In this document: piece by piece, positions 1 through 8,299 of the stretch
Layout of the letters: every line of letters starts with the position of its first letter
How positions within the stretch are numbered: position 1 is the first letter of the stretch
From: JBFEYJ01 sp041563315
GTDB taxonomy: Bacteria > Pseudomonadota > Gammaproteobacteria > Thiohalomonadales > Thiohalomonadaceae
Length of the DNA stretch: 32,680 nucleotides
Assembly: GCA_041563315.1 (NCBI GenBank)
Contig: JBFFNE010000027.1
Span: 1 to 32,680, forward strand
Reading direction: 5' to 3'
Made by a program: the position numbers and the translations under genes
Notes under the pieces: model-generated
The model's input: only the letters and a program-made list of their open reading frames with translations
Told to the model about the DNA's origin: nothing
Databases searched by the model: none

Positions 1-89
1 CAGAGAAAAGCGCGGCGGACGCAGCGGGAAACGCAGTGGTAGTAGGGAGTTGCTTCCAGTGAAACCTGGACTTTCCTTGGCTTTGGCAT
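1..89 (-). CDS. REP-associated tyrosine transposase (RAYT), N-terminal fragment cut by the window edge
   Basis: Read on the minus strand, an ATG at 89-87 opens a frame of 29 codons that runs off the left edge without a stop. It begins MPKPRKVQVSLEATPYYH and continues with CVSRCVRRAFL. This is the characteristic start of the Y1-transposase-like proteins linked to REP palindromes (RAYTs, related to IS200/IS605 TnpA). A good Shine-Dalgarno, AAGGAG, lies seven bases before the ATG. In this family a HUH motif and one catalytic Tyr follow further downstream; both lie outside the window. REP-like palindromes occur elsewhere in the window (20786-20806, 20891-20909, 24504-24527), so the protein may act on them, which is an inference. 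The assignment rests on only 29 residues, but they are distinctive. Confidence 0.75.
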   Translation of the reverse strand, partial: MPKPRKVQVSLEATPYYHCVSRCVRRAFL

Positions 90-392
90 GATATCGCTCC
101 TTGATATCCATTCGTTGACTCAGAGATGGGCAGGAAACAACTTGGCTGGCAAGTTTGGGGTGGGTGTCCGGTTTGTCGCGGTTTGTCGTTTGTCGTTAGT
201 AATGTAAGTCTTTGTTTTGTAATGCATTCATGGAGAATGAATATCACGCGCCATAGCTTCTCCTGCAAACATGGCGTCTATTTTTTACCTGATTTGTCCT
301 GATTCAACCCTACAAACCCTAGATTATTACCCCAGTTGGTCGATACAATCGAACGGTCTGAATAATACCAACGCATAAGGACACCATTACTT

Positions 393-866
393 ATGAATAT
401 TGATACCCATTGGTTGGAACAAACCGTTTTCGCTCGCAAGTTATCCGATGAGGAGTTAACTGCACTGAGTTCGATTATGCAGGCCGGGCGGGCAGCTCAA
501 GGGGAGGAGATTGTTTCGCAAGGGGAGCCGGGGGGGATCCTCTATATTTTGCGTTCTGGAACCGCCGTGGTTCAGCATGGGGCACCTAAACCTATTGATG
601 TCGCCACGGTGGGTGAGGGGGCTGTTGTTGGTGAAATGAGTTTTTTGACCGATGCGTCAGCCAGCGCCAGTGTCGTTGCCAAAATTGAATGCGAGGTTTA
701 CCTCATCACCCGTTCGGGCTTTTCCGAGCTGATGAACCGACATGAAGATCTGGCGTTTAGACTGTTTGTCTACATCCTTCGCCATACCGCGAGTGTGATT
801 CGTCACATGAACGAAGAGCATATCAGTATGATGCAGTACATCGGAGGCAGCCGGATGGGGGCATGA
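393..866 (+). CDS. Stand-alone cyclic nucleotide-binding domain protein (Crp-like sensor domain without HTH)
   Basis: The 157-residue product is essentially one cNMP-binding beta-barrel (about residues 15-130) with the usual glycine pattern. It has a Q-G-E-P-G-G turn near residue 45 and a phosphate-binding-cassette-like segment, GEGAVVGEMSFLTDASASAS, near 75-95. In true cAMP receptors this cassette carries Glu and Arg; here the Glu (VGEM) is present but the usual Arg is replaced (SASAS), so cyclic-nucleotide binding is uncertain. The helix after the barrel is present, but there is no helix-turn-helix, so it should not bind DNA by itself. AAGGA (377-381) lies 11 bases before the ATG. A terminator follows directly, so the gene is probably monocistronic. 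It could be a regulatory subunit or a protein-protein signalling module; no partner is evident. Confidence 0.8.
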   Translation: MNIDTHWLEQTVFARKLSDEELTALSSIMQAGRAAQGEEIVSQGEPGGILYILRSGTAVVQHGAPKPIDVATVGEGAVVGEMSFLTDASASASVVAKIECEVYLITRSGFSELMNRHEDLAFRLFVYILRHTASVIRHMNEEHISMMQYIGGSRMGA

Positions 867-926
867 GTTCACTACACAGTGACGGAAAGGGATAGTTCGC
901 TTCACCGCTCTCATCGCCAGGTAAAG

Positions 927-957
927 AAGTCGCTACAGCAATGTAGCGACTTTTTTG
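927..957 (+). terminator. Rho-independent terminator after the cNMP-domain gene
   Basis: A perfect 10-bp stem (AAGTCGCTAC / GTAGCGACTT, 927-936 and 943-952) with a six-base loop runs into a seven-T tract. It lies 60 bp after the stop of the upstream gene and insulates the cytochrome gene that follows. Confidence 0.9.
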
Positions 958-1149
958 TTTCATAGATGCTCTCGAAATGGCAGCTCTTCATGCTGGCCAT
1001 TTCTGACAAGACTTCGTGAGTACTTCCGACTTTTCTTTCTATCCGCGACAGGCGGCTCAGTTTTATGCGCGCGCTCCTATAGAGGGAATTCTCGAATCTA
1101 CTATGCTGTGTATATGTCAACGGTCGTGTTGCCAAAACAGGAGGATGCC

Positions 1150-1542
1150 ATGCACAACAGTAACGAGAAGTCGATGGTGGGGAAAAGTATCCTGGCGATA
1201 GCGCTGTGGCTGACGATGGTTGCGTCAGCGTTTGGAGCTGATACTGGAAATTGCGGTTTTAACGAGGGGGATCCCGATGCGGGTAAAAGGATTTACCGCT
1301 ATAGCTGCCTTTCCTGTCATGGCTCAAACGGTAAAGGCGCGATCCCGGGGGCGCCTGATTTCAACAAGAAAGGGGGCGTGCTATCCAAGCCCCATAGTGC
1401 ATTAACGGATCATATCGCTAACGGATTCCGTAGCTCTGGATCGCCCATGGCGATGCCGCCGAAGGGTGGAAATCCGAACCTAACCGAGACGGATATGCTG
1501 GACGTTCACGCGTATCTGCATCAGCGATTTGGCTGTGGTTAA
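1150..1542 (+). CDS. Small periplasmic class I c-type cytochrome (single haem)
   Basis: The start at 1150 is preferred over upstream alternatives because AGGAGG (1139-1144) stands five bases before it and the frame then opens with a clean signal peptide (charged MHNSNEKSMVGK, hydrophobic core, cleavage after ASAFGA). The mature domain has one haem site, CLSCH, near residue 50. Later MAMPP (about residue 99) offers the axial Met. At 130 residues this is a typical small electron carrier of the cytochrome c551/c5 type, exported by Sec and matured by the Ccm machinery in the periplasm. The redox partner cannot be told from the context: neighbours are a cNMP-domain protein (same strand) and acs (convergent). 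Two further Cys, one before the haem motif (NCGF) and one at the C-terminus (FGCG), could form a disulfide. Confidence 0.85.
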   Translation: MHNSNEKSMVGKSILAIALWLTMVASAFGADTGNCGFNEGDPDAGKRIYRYSCLSCHGSNGKGAIPGAPDFNKKGGVLSKPHSALTDHIANGFRSSGSPMAMPPKGGNPNLTETDMLDVHAYLHQRFGCG

Positions 1543-1578
1543 GTGGGGCTGCCTTATCGTTAGCCACCTGGCATATAC

Positions 1579-1610
1579 AAAAAAGCCGGTCAGTAACGAC
1601 CGGCTTTTTT
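1579..1610. terminator. Bidirectional terminator between the cytochrome gene and acs
   Basis: A perfect stem AAAAAAGCCGGTC / GACCGGCTTTTTT (1579-1591 and 1598-1610) has a six-base loop. A-rich on the left and T-rich on the right, it can stop transcription both from the cytochrome gene (plus) and from acs (minus). Confidence 0.93.
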
Positions 1611-1624
1611 GTGCGTGTTGCACA

Positions 1625-3571
1625 TTACTTGTTGGCGCGATTTTCGATAAGGTCTTCAACCACTGCCGGTTCGGCAAGGGTGGAGGTGTCACCAATGGAG
1701 TCCTGCTCGTTGGCGGCGATCTTGCGCAGGATGCGGCGCATAATTTTGCCGGAGCGGGTTTTGGGCAGGCCCGGCGCCCACTGGATGACATCCGGCGAGG
1801 CGATGGGGCCGATCTCCTCGCGCACTAGTTTCACCAGTTCTTTCTTCAGCTCGTCGCTCGGCTCGACGCCTTTGACCAGAGTGACGTAGCAGTAAATCCC
1901 TTGCCCTTTGATGTCGTGCGGATACCCGACCACGGCGGCTTCGGCGACGGATTCATGTAGCACCAGAGCACTTTCGACTTCGGCGGTACCCATTCGATGG
2001 CCGGAGACATTGAGCACATCGTCCATGCGACCGGTGATCCAGTAGTAGCCGTCGGCATCCCGTCTTGCGCCATCACCGGAGAAGTAGAATCCCTTGTAGG
2101 TCTTGAAGTAGGTGTCGATGAAGCGCTGGTGGTCACCGTATACGGTACGCATTTGACCCGGCCAGGGGCGGGTAATGACAAGGGCGCCCTCAGCCTCGCC
2201 ATCGAGGACGGTGCCGTCGGTGGCATCGACGATGGCCGGTAATACTCCGAAGAAGGGGCGGGTGGCGGAGCCGGGCTTGAGTGCGGTCGCGCCGGGTAGG
2301 GGGGTGATCAAGTGGCCGCCGGTTTCAGTCTGCCACCAGGTATCGACGATGGGGCATCGCTCTTCACCGACGACCTTGTGGTACCACTCCCATGCCTCGG
2401 GGTTGATCGGCTCACCCACGGTACCGAGAAGGCGCAGGCTCTTGCGTGAGGTCTTTTTCACCGGTTCGTCACCTTCGCGCATCAGCGCACGGATGGCGGT
2501 GGGGGCGGTGTAGAAAACGTTGACTTGATGCTTGTCCACCACTTGCCAGAAGCGTGAGGCGTCGGGGTAGGAGGGGACGCCCTCGAAGGCGAGTGTGGTG
2601 GCGCCGATGGCCAGTGGACCGTAGACCAGATAACTGTGGCCGGTGATCCAGCCTACATCGGCAGTGCACCAGTAAACGTCGCCCTCGTGCAGGTCGAAGG
2701 TGTACTTGGTGGTCATTGCCGCATAGAGGAGGTAGCCGCCGGTGGTATGCAGTACGCCCTTAGGCATGCCGGTGGAGCCGGAGGTATAGAGGATGAACAG
2801 CGGGTCCTCGGCGTCCATCTCCTCGGGTGGGCAGTCGGTGGAGGCGCCTTCCATCAGCTCGTGGTACCAGACGTCGCGTCCCTCATGCCAGGCGATGTCG
2901 CCGCCGGTGTGTTTGACGGTGAGTACGGTATGGACGTTGGGGCAGTGCTCCATCGCCTTGTCGGTGTTGGCCTTGAGCGCGACGCTACGTCCGCCGCGCA
3001 GGCCTTCGTCGGCGGTGATCACCACCCGGCAGTCTGAGTCGAGGATACGGTCCTTGAGCGATTCGGGGGAGAATCCGCCGAATACCACCGAATGGATGGC
3101 GCCGATACGGGCGCAGGCGAGCATGGCGTAGGCGGCCTCGGGGATCATCGGCATGTAGATGCAGACACGGTCTCCCTTTTTCACCCCACGGCTCTTGAGG
3201 ACGTTGGCCAGTTTGGTGACGTGCACGTAGAGTTCGTTGTAGGTGATCTTCTTGTCGACGCTCGGGTCGTCGCCTTCCCAGATGAGGGCGACCTGATCGC
3301 CTCGGCTTTCCAGGTGGCGGTCGATGCAGTTATAGGCAAGGTTGAGCTTGCCGCCCTCGAACCACTTGATGTGGACGTTATCCTCGTAGCTCCAATCCAG
3401 TACTTTGTCCCACGGCTTGTACCAGCTGAGGAATTTCTCGGCCTGTTCTCCCCAGAAACCCTCCGGGTCGTCGATTGAGCGCTGGTACATCGTCTGGTAG
3501 GTGGCTTCGTCGATGTGGGCGTGTTTCGCCACCTCGGCGGGGACCGGATACAGTTTCACGTCATGAGACAT
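1625..3571 (-). CDS. acs: Acetyl-coenzyme A synthetase (AMP-forming)
   Basis: The 648-residue protein has the full length and architecture of Acs: an N-terminal ACAS domain, the AMP-binding core and the C-terminal lid. It converts acetate, ATP and CoA to acetyl-CoA via acetyl-AMP in the cytoplasm. Visible motifs are the A3 P-loop YTSGSTGMPKG (about residue 265), the hinge region GRMDDVLNVSGHR, and PKTRSGKIMRRILR near the C-terminus. In the last motif the Lys falls at position 609, the residue that Pat/GNAT enzymes acetylate and sirtuins deacetylate in the well-studied enteric enzyme. AGGAGAG precedes the ATG by a good distance. It is the last gene of the minus-strand acetate module, separated from the exonuclease gene by 113 bp in which I see no sigma-54-type promoter. 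Confidence 0.97.
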   Translation of the reverse strand: MSHDVKLYPVPAEVAKHAHIDEATYQTMYQRSIDDPEGFWGEQAEKFLSWYKPWDKVLDWSYEDNVHIKWFEGGKLNLAYNCIDRHLESRGDQVALIWEGDDPSVDKKITYNELYVHVTKLANVLKSRGVKKGDRVCIYMPMIPEAAYAMLACARIGAIHSVVFGGFSPESLKDRILDSDCRVVITADEGLRGGRSVALKANTDKAMEHCPNVHTVLTVKHTGGDIAWHEGRDVWYHELMEGASTDCPPEEMDAEDPLFILYTSGSTGMPKGVLHTTGGYLLYAAMTTKYTFDLHEGDVYWCTADVGWITGHSYLVYGPLAIGATTLAFEGVPSYPDASRFWQVVDKHQVNVFYTAPTAIRALMREGDEPVKKTSRKSLRLLGTVGEPINPEAWEWYHKVVGEERCPIVDTWWQTETGGHLITPLPGATALKPGSATRPFFGVLPAIVDATDGTVLDGEAEGALVITRPWPGQMRTVYGDHQRFIDTYFKTYKGFYFSGDGARRDADGYYWITGRMDDVLNVSGHRMGTAEVESALVLHESVAEAAVVGYPHDIKGQGIYCYVTLVKGVEPSDELKKELVKLVREEIGPIASPDVIQWAPGLPKTRSGKIMRRILRKIAANEQDSIGDTSTLAEPAVVEDLIENRANK

Positions 3572-3684
3572 CGTTCTCTCCTCGATCTCTTACGGTTTTT
3601 CATCGTATTGCTGGTGATGACCGGCGCCGCAAAATGCGATACGTCATTGGCCATCAGTTAAAGTTTCCCGGTGTGTAGAACATA

Positions 3685-4377
3685 TCACACCTTGAGCAGG
3701 AAATTGTTCAGTGCCACCGGCTTACGGGTATCGTACTGCGCCAGTTGCGCAAGAAAAATCTCGGCTGCTCCCAGCGCATCGCTCAGCGCGTTGTGCAGAC
3801 GATAGCGCGGCAGATGGTAACGGGTTCGCAGCGCCCCCAAACGCAATTCCTGCGGCTGGAAGGCCTGGTCACGGCGCTCCAGACTTCTCCTGGCAATCGC
3901 TTGGGTATCGATTACCGGCATCAAAAAGCCGATGTCGTACAAGGTTTCGCAGACGCGCTGCATAAACTGCATTTCAAACCGCGCATGGTGGGCGATAAGG
4001 ACCTTGCCTGCCAGCGCCGGCAACAGTTCGCCCATAACCTTGCCCAGCGGCTCTCCCTCAGCCGCCTGATCGTCGGTGATCTGATGAATCACGGCACTCG
4101 TCTCAGGAATGTCGTGCCGGGGACGGATCAGGCGGTGTTGGGCGCTGCCGAGTTCGATCTGCATGTGGTTGATACAGACCCAACCGATACTGAGGATTTC
4201 GTCTCGCTGCGGGTCGAGCCCACTGGTCTCCAGATCCAGCGCAACGAAGTCAAGTGAGCGACAGTCGCTACGGCGTGAGGGGAAAGGGGTGGCGTAAAAA
4301 CTCTGCATCATTCCGCACTGGGCTCGGGCGTATAAGCGCTTACGACGGTAATCAAGGGGTAGCAGTGAGGTGAGCAT
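3685..4377 (-). CDS. DEDDh-family 3'-5' exonuclease (DNA polymerase III epsilon-like)
   Basis: This is an RNase T/DnaQ-like exonuclease domain. It shows motif I DLETSG (Asp48, Glu50), motif II around HHARFEMQF, and motif III HNALSDALGAAE near the C-terminus, with the His that defines the DEDDh class. It should remove nucleotides from single-stranded 3' ends using two metal ions. At 230 residues it is a stand-alone exonuclease without the tau-binding extension of the replicative epsilon subunit. Its ATG lies three bases after the stop of the upstream DUF294 gene, so the two are surely co-transcribed. The same DUF294-exonuclease-acs order is known in Vibrio and other gammaproteobacteria. Why a nuclease travels with acetate genes is not explained; RNA turnover or nucleotide signalling are guesses. 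Its own replication or repair role is unproven. Confidence 0.88.
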   Translation of the reverse strand: MLTSLLPLDYRRKRLYARAQCGMMQSFYATPFPSRRSDCRSLDFVALDLETSGLDPQRDEILSIGWVCINHMQIELGSAQHRLIRPRHDIPETSAVIHQITDDQAAEGEPLGKVMGELLPALAGKVLIAHHARFEMQFMQRVCETLYDIGFLMPVIDTQAIARRSLERRDQAFQPQELRLGALRTRYHLPRYRLHNALSDALGAAEIFLAQLAQYDTRKPVALNNFLLKV

Positions 4378-4380
4378 GGA

Positions 4381-6246
4381 CTAGCCGATCCTTGATGCCT
4401 GATAGCGCTGTTCCAGCGTTTTTTGCATACCGCTGATCACGGCAAACACATCTTTCAACTGCGACCGTTCAGGACGCGACAGGGTTTCCGGGGGTATGAA
4501 GTTGTCCATCGCCTCGCCGTTGATGTGTTGCTGACTCTGGTGGCGCGCACGTAGCGCCGAGATGAACTCCAGCGCATACAGCAGGTCCTGGGCCCCGTCG
4601 TGGCTCAGCGCCCCGGCCTGTTCGGCCGCCTTGAGTCGCTGGCGGGTGTTGAGCTGCGGCAGGCCGGCGGAGAGGGCATAGATCCGTGCCAAATCGACGA
4701 TGGGGATGATTCCGCTGTGTTTGAGATCGAGGGTGTCGTCATGCTTCCCATCCCGTACCAGCACGAACTGGTGGAAGAAGCCGAGCGGTGGACGGTGGTG
4801 CAGGGCATTGGCCGTCATGTGGGTGAGGAAGATCGTATTGCGTTGACATTGTTGCAGGACTCTCTCCTGCAAAGAGGTATACAGTGTCGGATCGCCGTAG
4901 AGCACCCGTATGTCGAAAAAAATACTGGCGTGCATCAGCGCTTTCGGTTCCGGGTTATTGATCCAGTTTTCGAAATAATGGCGCCAGACTCGTACCGGCT
5001 GACGCCACTTTTGCGTGGTGGCCATCACCTCGCCGGGACAGTAGGCAAAGCCGCAGCGTGCCAGGCCATCGCTGACAAAGCGGGCCAGCTCAGCAAAATA
5101 GGCATCATGTATCGGCTGCATGTTGTCGGCGATAAGCAGTGCGTGATCCTGGTCGGACAAGCTGGTTTGCTCTCGCCTTGCCTGGGAGCCGCACACCAGC
5201 CAGGCATAGGGCACGGGTGGTGGACCTAACTTGGTCTCAGCCAGTTGAAGCAGGCACTGACTGATTCCGTCCACAACAGTGGTGAGCGCCTGCGTGAGAT
5301 GATTTGCCGATAATCCGCTGCTGATCAATTGTGTCTGCAGTTCCGGGAGCTTTCTACAGGCCTCCACCACCGCCTCGACATCCTGGCTTCGGCGTATGGT
5401 ACTGGCGAGGGCGACGGTATTGGTACTGTGTTGATGCAGAATATCGCTGGCAGTGACGATGCCGCGCAGGGTGCCGTCGGTATCCACCAGTGGAAGATGG
5501 TGGATGTGGTGGCGGGTCATCAGCAGCAGTGCCTCAAAGGCGGGTGTATCACTGCTGATGGTCAGTAAGTCGCCGCTCATGATAGTGCTGACCTTTTCTC
5601 CGGCATCGATGCCGGCGGCGATACAGCGCTGGCGCAGATCGCGGTCGGTAACAATGCCAAGTAGTTTTCCCTCTTCCACTATCGGTAAGGAGGAGACTCC
5701 TTCGGAGGTCATTTTTTCGGCGGCCTGCCTGATGCTCTGATCTGGTGGGATGGTGATTGGACGGCGTTGGACTAATAACACCGCCTCGATGCGCATCAGA
5801 TTATTAATACTTCCTTGGCCTTGTTGCAGTGCAATGGCATGTTGCAGACGAGCACGGAGGTTTTTTTCAAAATGGCTGTTGAAGTGGGTGAACTGTTTGC
5901 GCAGCGACTCTAACTCATTGCATCCCAGTAAATAGAGCAGGCAATCCTCAACCACTCTGCCTTGGGCTGGCAGGGATTCGTCCGCACCCAGGCACAGGGC
6001 TGGATAAAGCTCACCCTCACCGAGTTTCTCCAACAGGTCGCCTTTGTCATTGCGAAACTCGATCGCCCCCTTGCGTACTATTGGCAGTGCCGGGGTCTGC
6101 AGATCCAGCGGAGGGAAGGGGGTACCTCGGCGCAGGTAACGCACTGTTAGACGTCTGGGCAGGGTGTCGAGCACATCGGCCGGTAGATGGTCGAAAGGGG
6201 GGTGCTTGGCAAGAAACTCCCTAATCTCAATCAGTTCTACATCCAT
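4381..6246 (-). CDS. DUF294-family signalling protein: cNMP-like domain, two CBS domains, nucleotidyltransferase-like domain (second copy)
   Basis: The 621 residues read in order: a cNMP-binding-like barrel (about 1-130), a CBS pair (about 150-280, with VSSLPIVEEGKLLGIVTDRDLR and a second VTASDIL end), a DUF294 nucleotidyltransferase-like domain and a DUF294 C-terminal helical domain. The nucleotidyltransferase motif GSQARREQTSLSDQDHALL (about 351-369) carries the GS and paired-Asp pattern of PII-uridylyltransferase/GlnE-like enzymes. The family is thought to bind adenylate nucleotides through CBS domains and may modify a partner protein, but no reaction is established. Its ATG overlaps the stop of a 53-codon ORF (6237-6398), suggesting translational coupling. 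It is a diverged paralogue of the protein at 8724-10610; the two flank the symporter genes. A cytoplasmic link between energy charge and acetate uptake or activation is a plausible inference. Confidence 0.9.
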   Translation of the reverse strand: MDVELIEIREFLAKHPPFDHLPADVLDTLPRRLTVRYLRRGTPFPPLDLQTPALPIVRKGAIEFRNDKGDLLEKLGEGELYPALCLGADESLPAQGRVVEDCLLYLLGCNELESLRKQFTHFNSHFEKNLRARLQHAIALQQGQGSINNLMRIEAVLLVQRRPITIPPDQSIRQAAEKMTSEGVSSLPIVEEGKLLGIVTDRDLRQRCIAAGIDAGEKVSTIMSGDLLTISSDTPAFEALLLMTRHHIHHLPLVDTDGTLRGIVTASDILHQHSTNTVALASTIRRSQDVEAVVEACRKLPELQTQLISSGLSANHLTQALTTVVDGISQCLLQLAETKLGPPPVPYAWLVCGSQARREQTSLSDQDHALLIADNMQPIHDAYFAELARFVSDGLARCGFAYCPGEVMATTQKWRQPVRVWRHYFENWINNPEPKALMHASIFFDIRVLYGDPTLYTSLQERVLQQCQRNTIFLTHMTANALHHRPPLGFFHQFVLVRDGKHDDTLDLKHSGIIPIVDLARIYALSAGLPQLNTRQRLKAAEQAGALSHDGAQDLLYALEFISALRARHQSQQHINGEAMDNFIPPETLSRPERSQLKDVFAVISGMQKTLEQRYQASRIG

Positions 6247-6398
6247 TCCCGCTCGTCACCATAATGTTGGCTGTAATAACTCACCACGAAGCTCATGAAG
6301 AGCACGAAAAATTGCTGCGCTAGCTGAACATAGGCTGGGGCATTATTTTCGAGATCTTCGTGAACTCCGTGGTGGAATGAAACATCACGATAGTGCAT
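6237..6398 (-). CDS. Small 53-residue protein overlapping the start of the DUF294 gene
   Basis: This ORF is short but convincing. ATG at 6398-6396 is preceded by AGGA with a seven-base spacer. The frame runs 53 codons and ends at a TAG that overlaps the start of the DUF294 gene in the arrangement ATGGATGTAG. The product is hydrophilic and acidic at first (His/Asp/Glu-rich, about residues 9-18). It then has a hydrophobic or amphipathic stretch, QQFFVLFMSFVVSYY (28-42), and a charged end (GDEREWM). The stretch is marginal for a transmembrane helix, so the protein may sit at the membrane surface. I do not recognise a family. Its place directly between the symporter and the second DUF294 protein suggests a small partner of one of them. 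The overlap could also make it a leader peptide that controls DUF294 translation. Confidence 0.6.
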   Translation of the reverse strand: MHYRDVSFHHGVHEDLENNAPAYVQLAQQFFVLFMSFVVSYYSQHYGDEREWM

Positions 6399-6453
6399 TG
6401 GAATGTCCTGTTAGACATCTTCCATTCAGTAGGCAAAACACCTTTGATGGAAG

Positions 6454-6480
6454 AAAAAAGTGAGGTGCAATGCACCCCAC
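6454..6480 (-). terminator. Terminator-like hairpin after the symporter gene (minus strand)
   Basis: On the minus strand GTGGGGTGCA and TGCACCTCAC (one mismatch, very tight loop) are followed by six T. It lies 70 bp after the symporter stop and before the 53-codon ORF, so it may separate or attenuate expression of the downstream DUF294-exonuclease-acs part. Confidence 0.6.
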
Positions 6481-6547
6481 AAAAGTGTACCACAGGGGTG
6501 TCGCCCCGCCGTTAGAGCAGGGCGAACCGGTACGATTGTGACTCGTT

Positions 6548-8281
6548 TTAATGGCCGGTAGCGGCACCTGCGCCCTTGGGAACGCGGATGTCTTCGACCA
6601 GGTGCTGGATGTGCTCCGGCGGCGGTGCGGTAACCTTGGATACCACCATCGCCACGACGAAGTTGATCAGCGCACCGACGGCACCGAAGGACTCGGGCTG
6701 GATACCCATGAACCAGTTGTCGGCGGTATTGGCGGCCATCTCGGTACCGGGGATGAAAAACCAGCCCTTGAACCAGAAGATATAGACCAGTGTGGCGGTC
6801 AGACCGGTGAGCATACCGGCGATGGCACCGGCGTTGTTCATCCGCTTGTAGAAGATACCCATCATCAGCGCCGGGAAGATGGAGGAGGCGGCCAGACCGA
6901 AGGCCAGTGCCACCACCTGCGCGGCGAAGCCGGGCGGGTGCAGACCGAACCAGCCGGCGACGGCGATGGCGCCGGCCATCGAGATCCGTGCGGTCAGCAG
7001 TTCACTCTTCTCGCTGATGCCTGGGTTGAACACGCCCTTGACCAGGTCATGCGAAACCGCGGAAGAGATCGCCATCAGCAGGCCGGCAGCGGTGGAGAGC
7101 GCGGCGGCAAGACCACCGGCCACCACCAGAGCGATAACCCAGTTGGGCAGCTTGGCGATCTCGGGGTTGGCCATAACCATGATGTCGCGGTCGACGGTCA
7201 GTTCGTTCTCCTCCTTGGAGGCACGGTACTGGATGCGCTCGTCGCCGTTCTTGTCGTCGTGCTTGAGCAGGCCGGTCTTCTCCCAGCTCTTGAACCACTC
7301 TGGACGATCCTCGTACTTCAATGCCCCATCGGCCTCGGCAATGGGGCCGGGCTGTACGGTGTTGATGAGGTTGAAGAAGGACATGGCGCCCACGGCCGGA
7401 GCGGTGGTGTAGAGGATGGCGATGAACACCAGCGCCCAACCGGCGGATTTTCGTGCATCGGCCACCTTCGGTACGGTGAAGAAACGCACGATAACGTGGG
7501 GCAGGCCGGCGGTCCCGATCATCAGCGACAGGGTCAACAGCGCTACGTTTAGCGAGGTGCCCTTCATGTCGGTGTACTCGTTGAAGCCGAGGTCCACCAG
7601 TACCGTGTCGAGCGTGGCCAGCAGGTGCGTGCCGCCCTCGACCGAGCCACCCAGACCCAGCTGCGGGATCGGGTTGCCGGTGATCTGCAGCGAGATAAAG
7701 ATCGCCGGTACGGTGTAGGCGAAAATGAGTACCACGTACTGGGCGATCTGGGTGTAGGTGATCCCCTTCATGCCGCCGAGTACGGCGTAGATGAAGACGA
7801 TCGTCATACCGGAGAACAGGCCCACCTCGTAGCTGGTTTCGAGGAAGCGGGAGAAGGCCACACCGATCCCCTTCATCTGACCGATGACATAGGTGATGGA
7901 GGCGACGATGAGGCAGATAACCGCCACGATGCGCGCCGCCTGCGAGTAGTAGCGGTCACCGATGAACTCCGGTACGGTGAACTTGCCGAACTTGCGCAGG
8001 TAGGGTGCCAGAAGCATCGCCAGCAGCACGTAGCCGCCGGTCCAGCCCATCAGGTAGACCGAGGCGTCGTAGCCCATGAAGGCGATGAGGCCGGCCATGG
8101 AGATGAAGGATGCCGCGGACATCCAGTCGGCAGCGGTGGCCATACCGTTGGCGACAGGGTGAATACCCTTGCCGGCAACGTAGAACTCACCGGTGGTACC
8201 GGCACGTGCCCAGATGGCTATGCCGATATAGAGGGCAAAAGTAGCCCCCACGACCATATAGGTTAAGGTTGAAAGTTCCAT
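6548..8281 (-). CDS. actP: Sodium:solute symporter, acetate type, large subunit partner of DUF4212
   Basis: The 577 residues form a multi-pass SSS (SLC5) transporter with about 13 predicted helices. GKGIHPVANGMATAADWMSA near residue 40 and the GxMKGITYTQIAQY region near 170 are typical of ActP-like carriers. It would bring acetate or another small carboxylate into the cell with Na+. It belongs to the subfamily that is always paired with a DUF4212 small membrane protein, here 18 bp upstream. Relative to classical ActP it has a hydrophilic insert of about 70 residues between membrane segments (about 310-375). That insert contains an EF-hand-like acidic loop, DDKNGDERIQY. Acetate as substrate is inferred from linkage to acs; the subfamily itself is not well characterised, so the symbol is provisional. 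Confidence 0.88.
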   Translation of the reverse strand: MELSTLTYMVVGATFALYIGIAIWARAGTTGEFYVAGKGIHPVANGMATAADWMSAASFISMAGLIAFMGYDASVYLMGWTGGYVLLAMLLAPYLRKFGKFTVPEFIGDRYYSQAARIVAVICLIVASITYVIGQMKGIGVAFSRFLETSYEVGLFSGMTIVFIYAVLGGMKGITYTQIAQYVVLIFAYTVPAIFISLQITGNPIPQLGLGGSVEGGTHLLATLDTVLVDLGFNEYTDMKGTSLNVALLTLSLMIGTAGLPHVIVRFFTVPKVADARKSAGWALVFIAILYTTAPAVGAMSFFNLINTVQPGPIAEADGALKYEDRPEWFKSWEKTGLLKHDDKNGDERIQYRASKEENELTVDRDIMVMANPEIAKLPNWVIALVVAGGLAAALSTAAGLLMAISSAVSHDLVKGVFNPGISEKSELLTARISMAGAIAVAGWFGLHPPGFAAQVVALAFGLAASSIFPALMMGIFYKRMNNAGAIAGMLTGLTATLVYIFWFKGWFFIPGTEMAANTADNWFMGIQPESFGAVGALINFVVAMVVSKVTAPPPEHIQHLVEDIRVPKGAGAATGH

Positions 8282-8299
8282 ACTAAATCATTCCCCCGG

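Noticed and set aside
171..195. Three GTTTGTCG direct repeats upstream of the cNMP-domain gene
   Set aside because: Short, unevenly spaced and about 200 bp from the start codon; no regulator can be assigned and chance is likely.
955..1149. Upstream extension of the cytochrome gene to 955
   Set aside because: The added residues are not signal-like, the extension would start within the preceding terminator, and ATG 1150 has an ideal ribosome site and signal peptide.
6551..7552. 333-codon open frame opposite the symporter gene
   Set aside because: It is antisense to a clearly conserved transporter, Gly/His-rich and without domain similarity; a GC-driven shadow.
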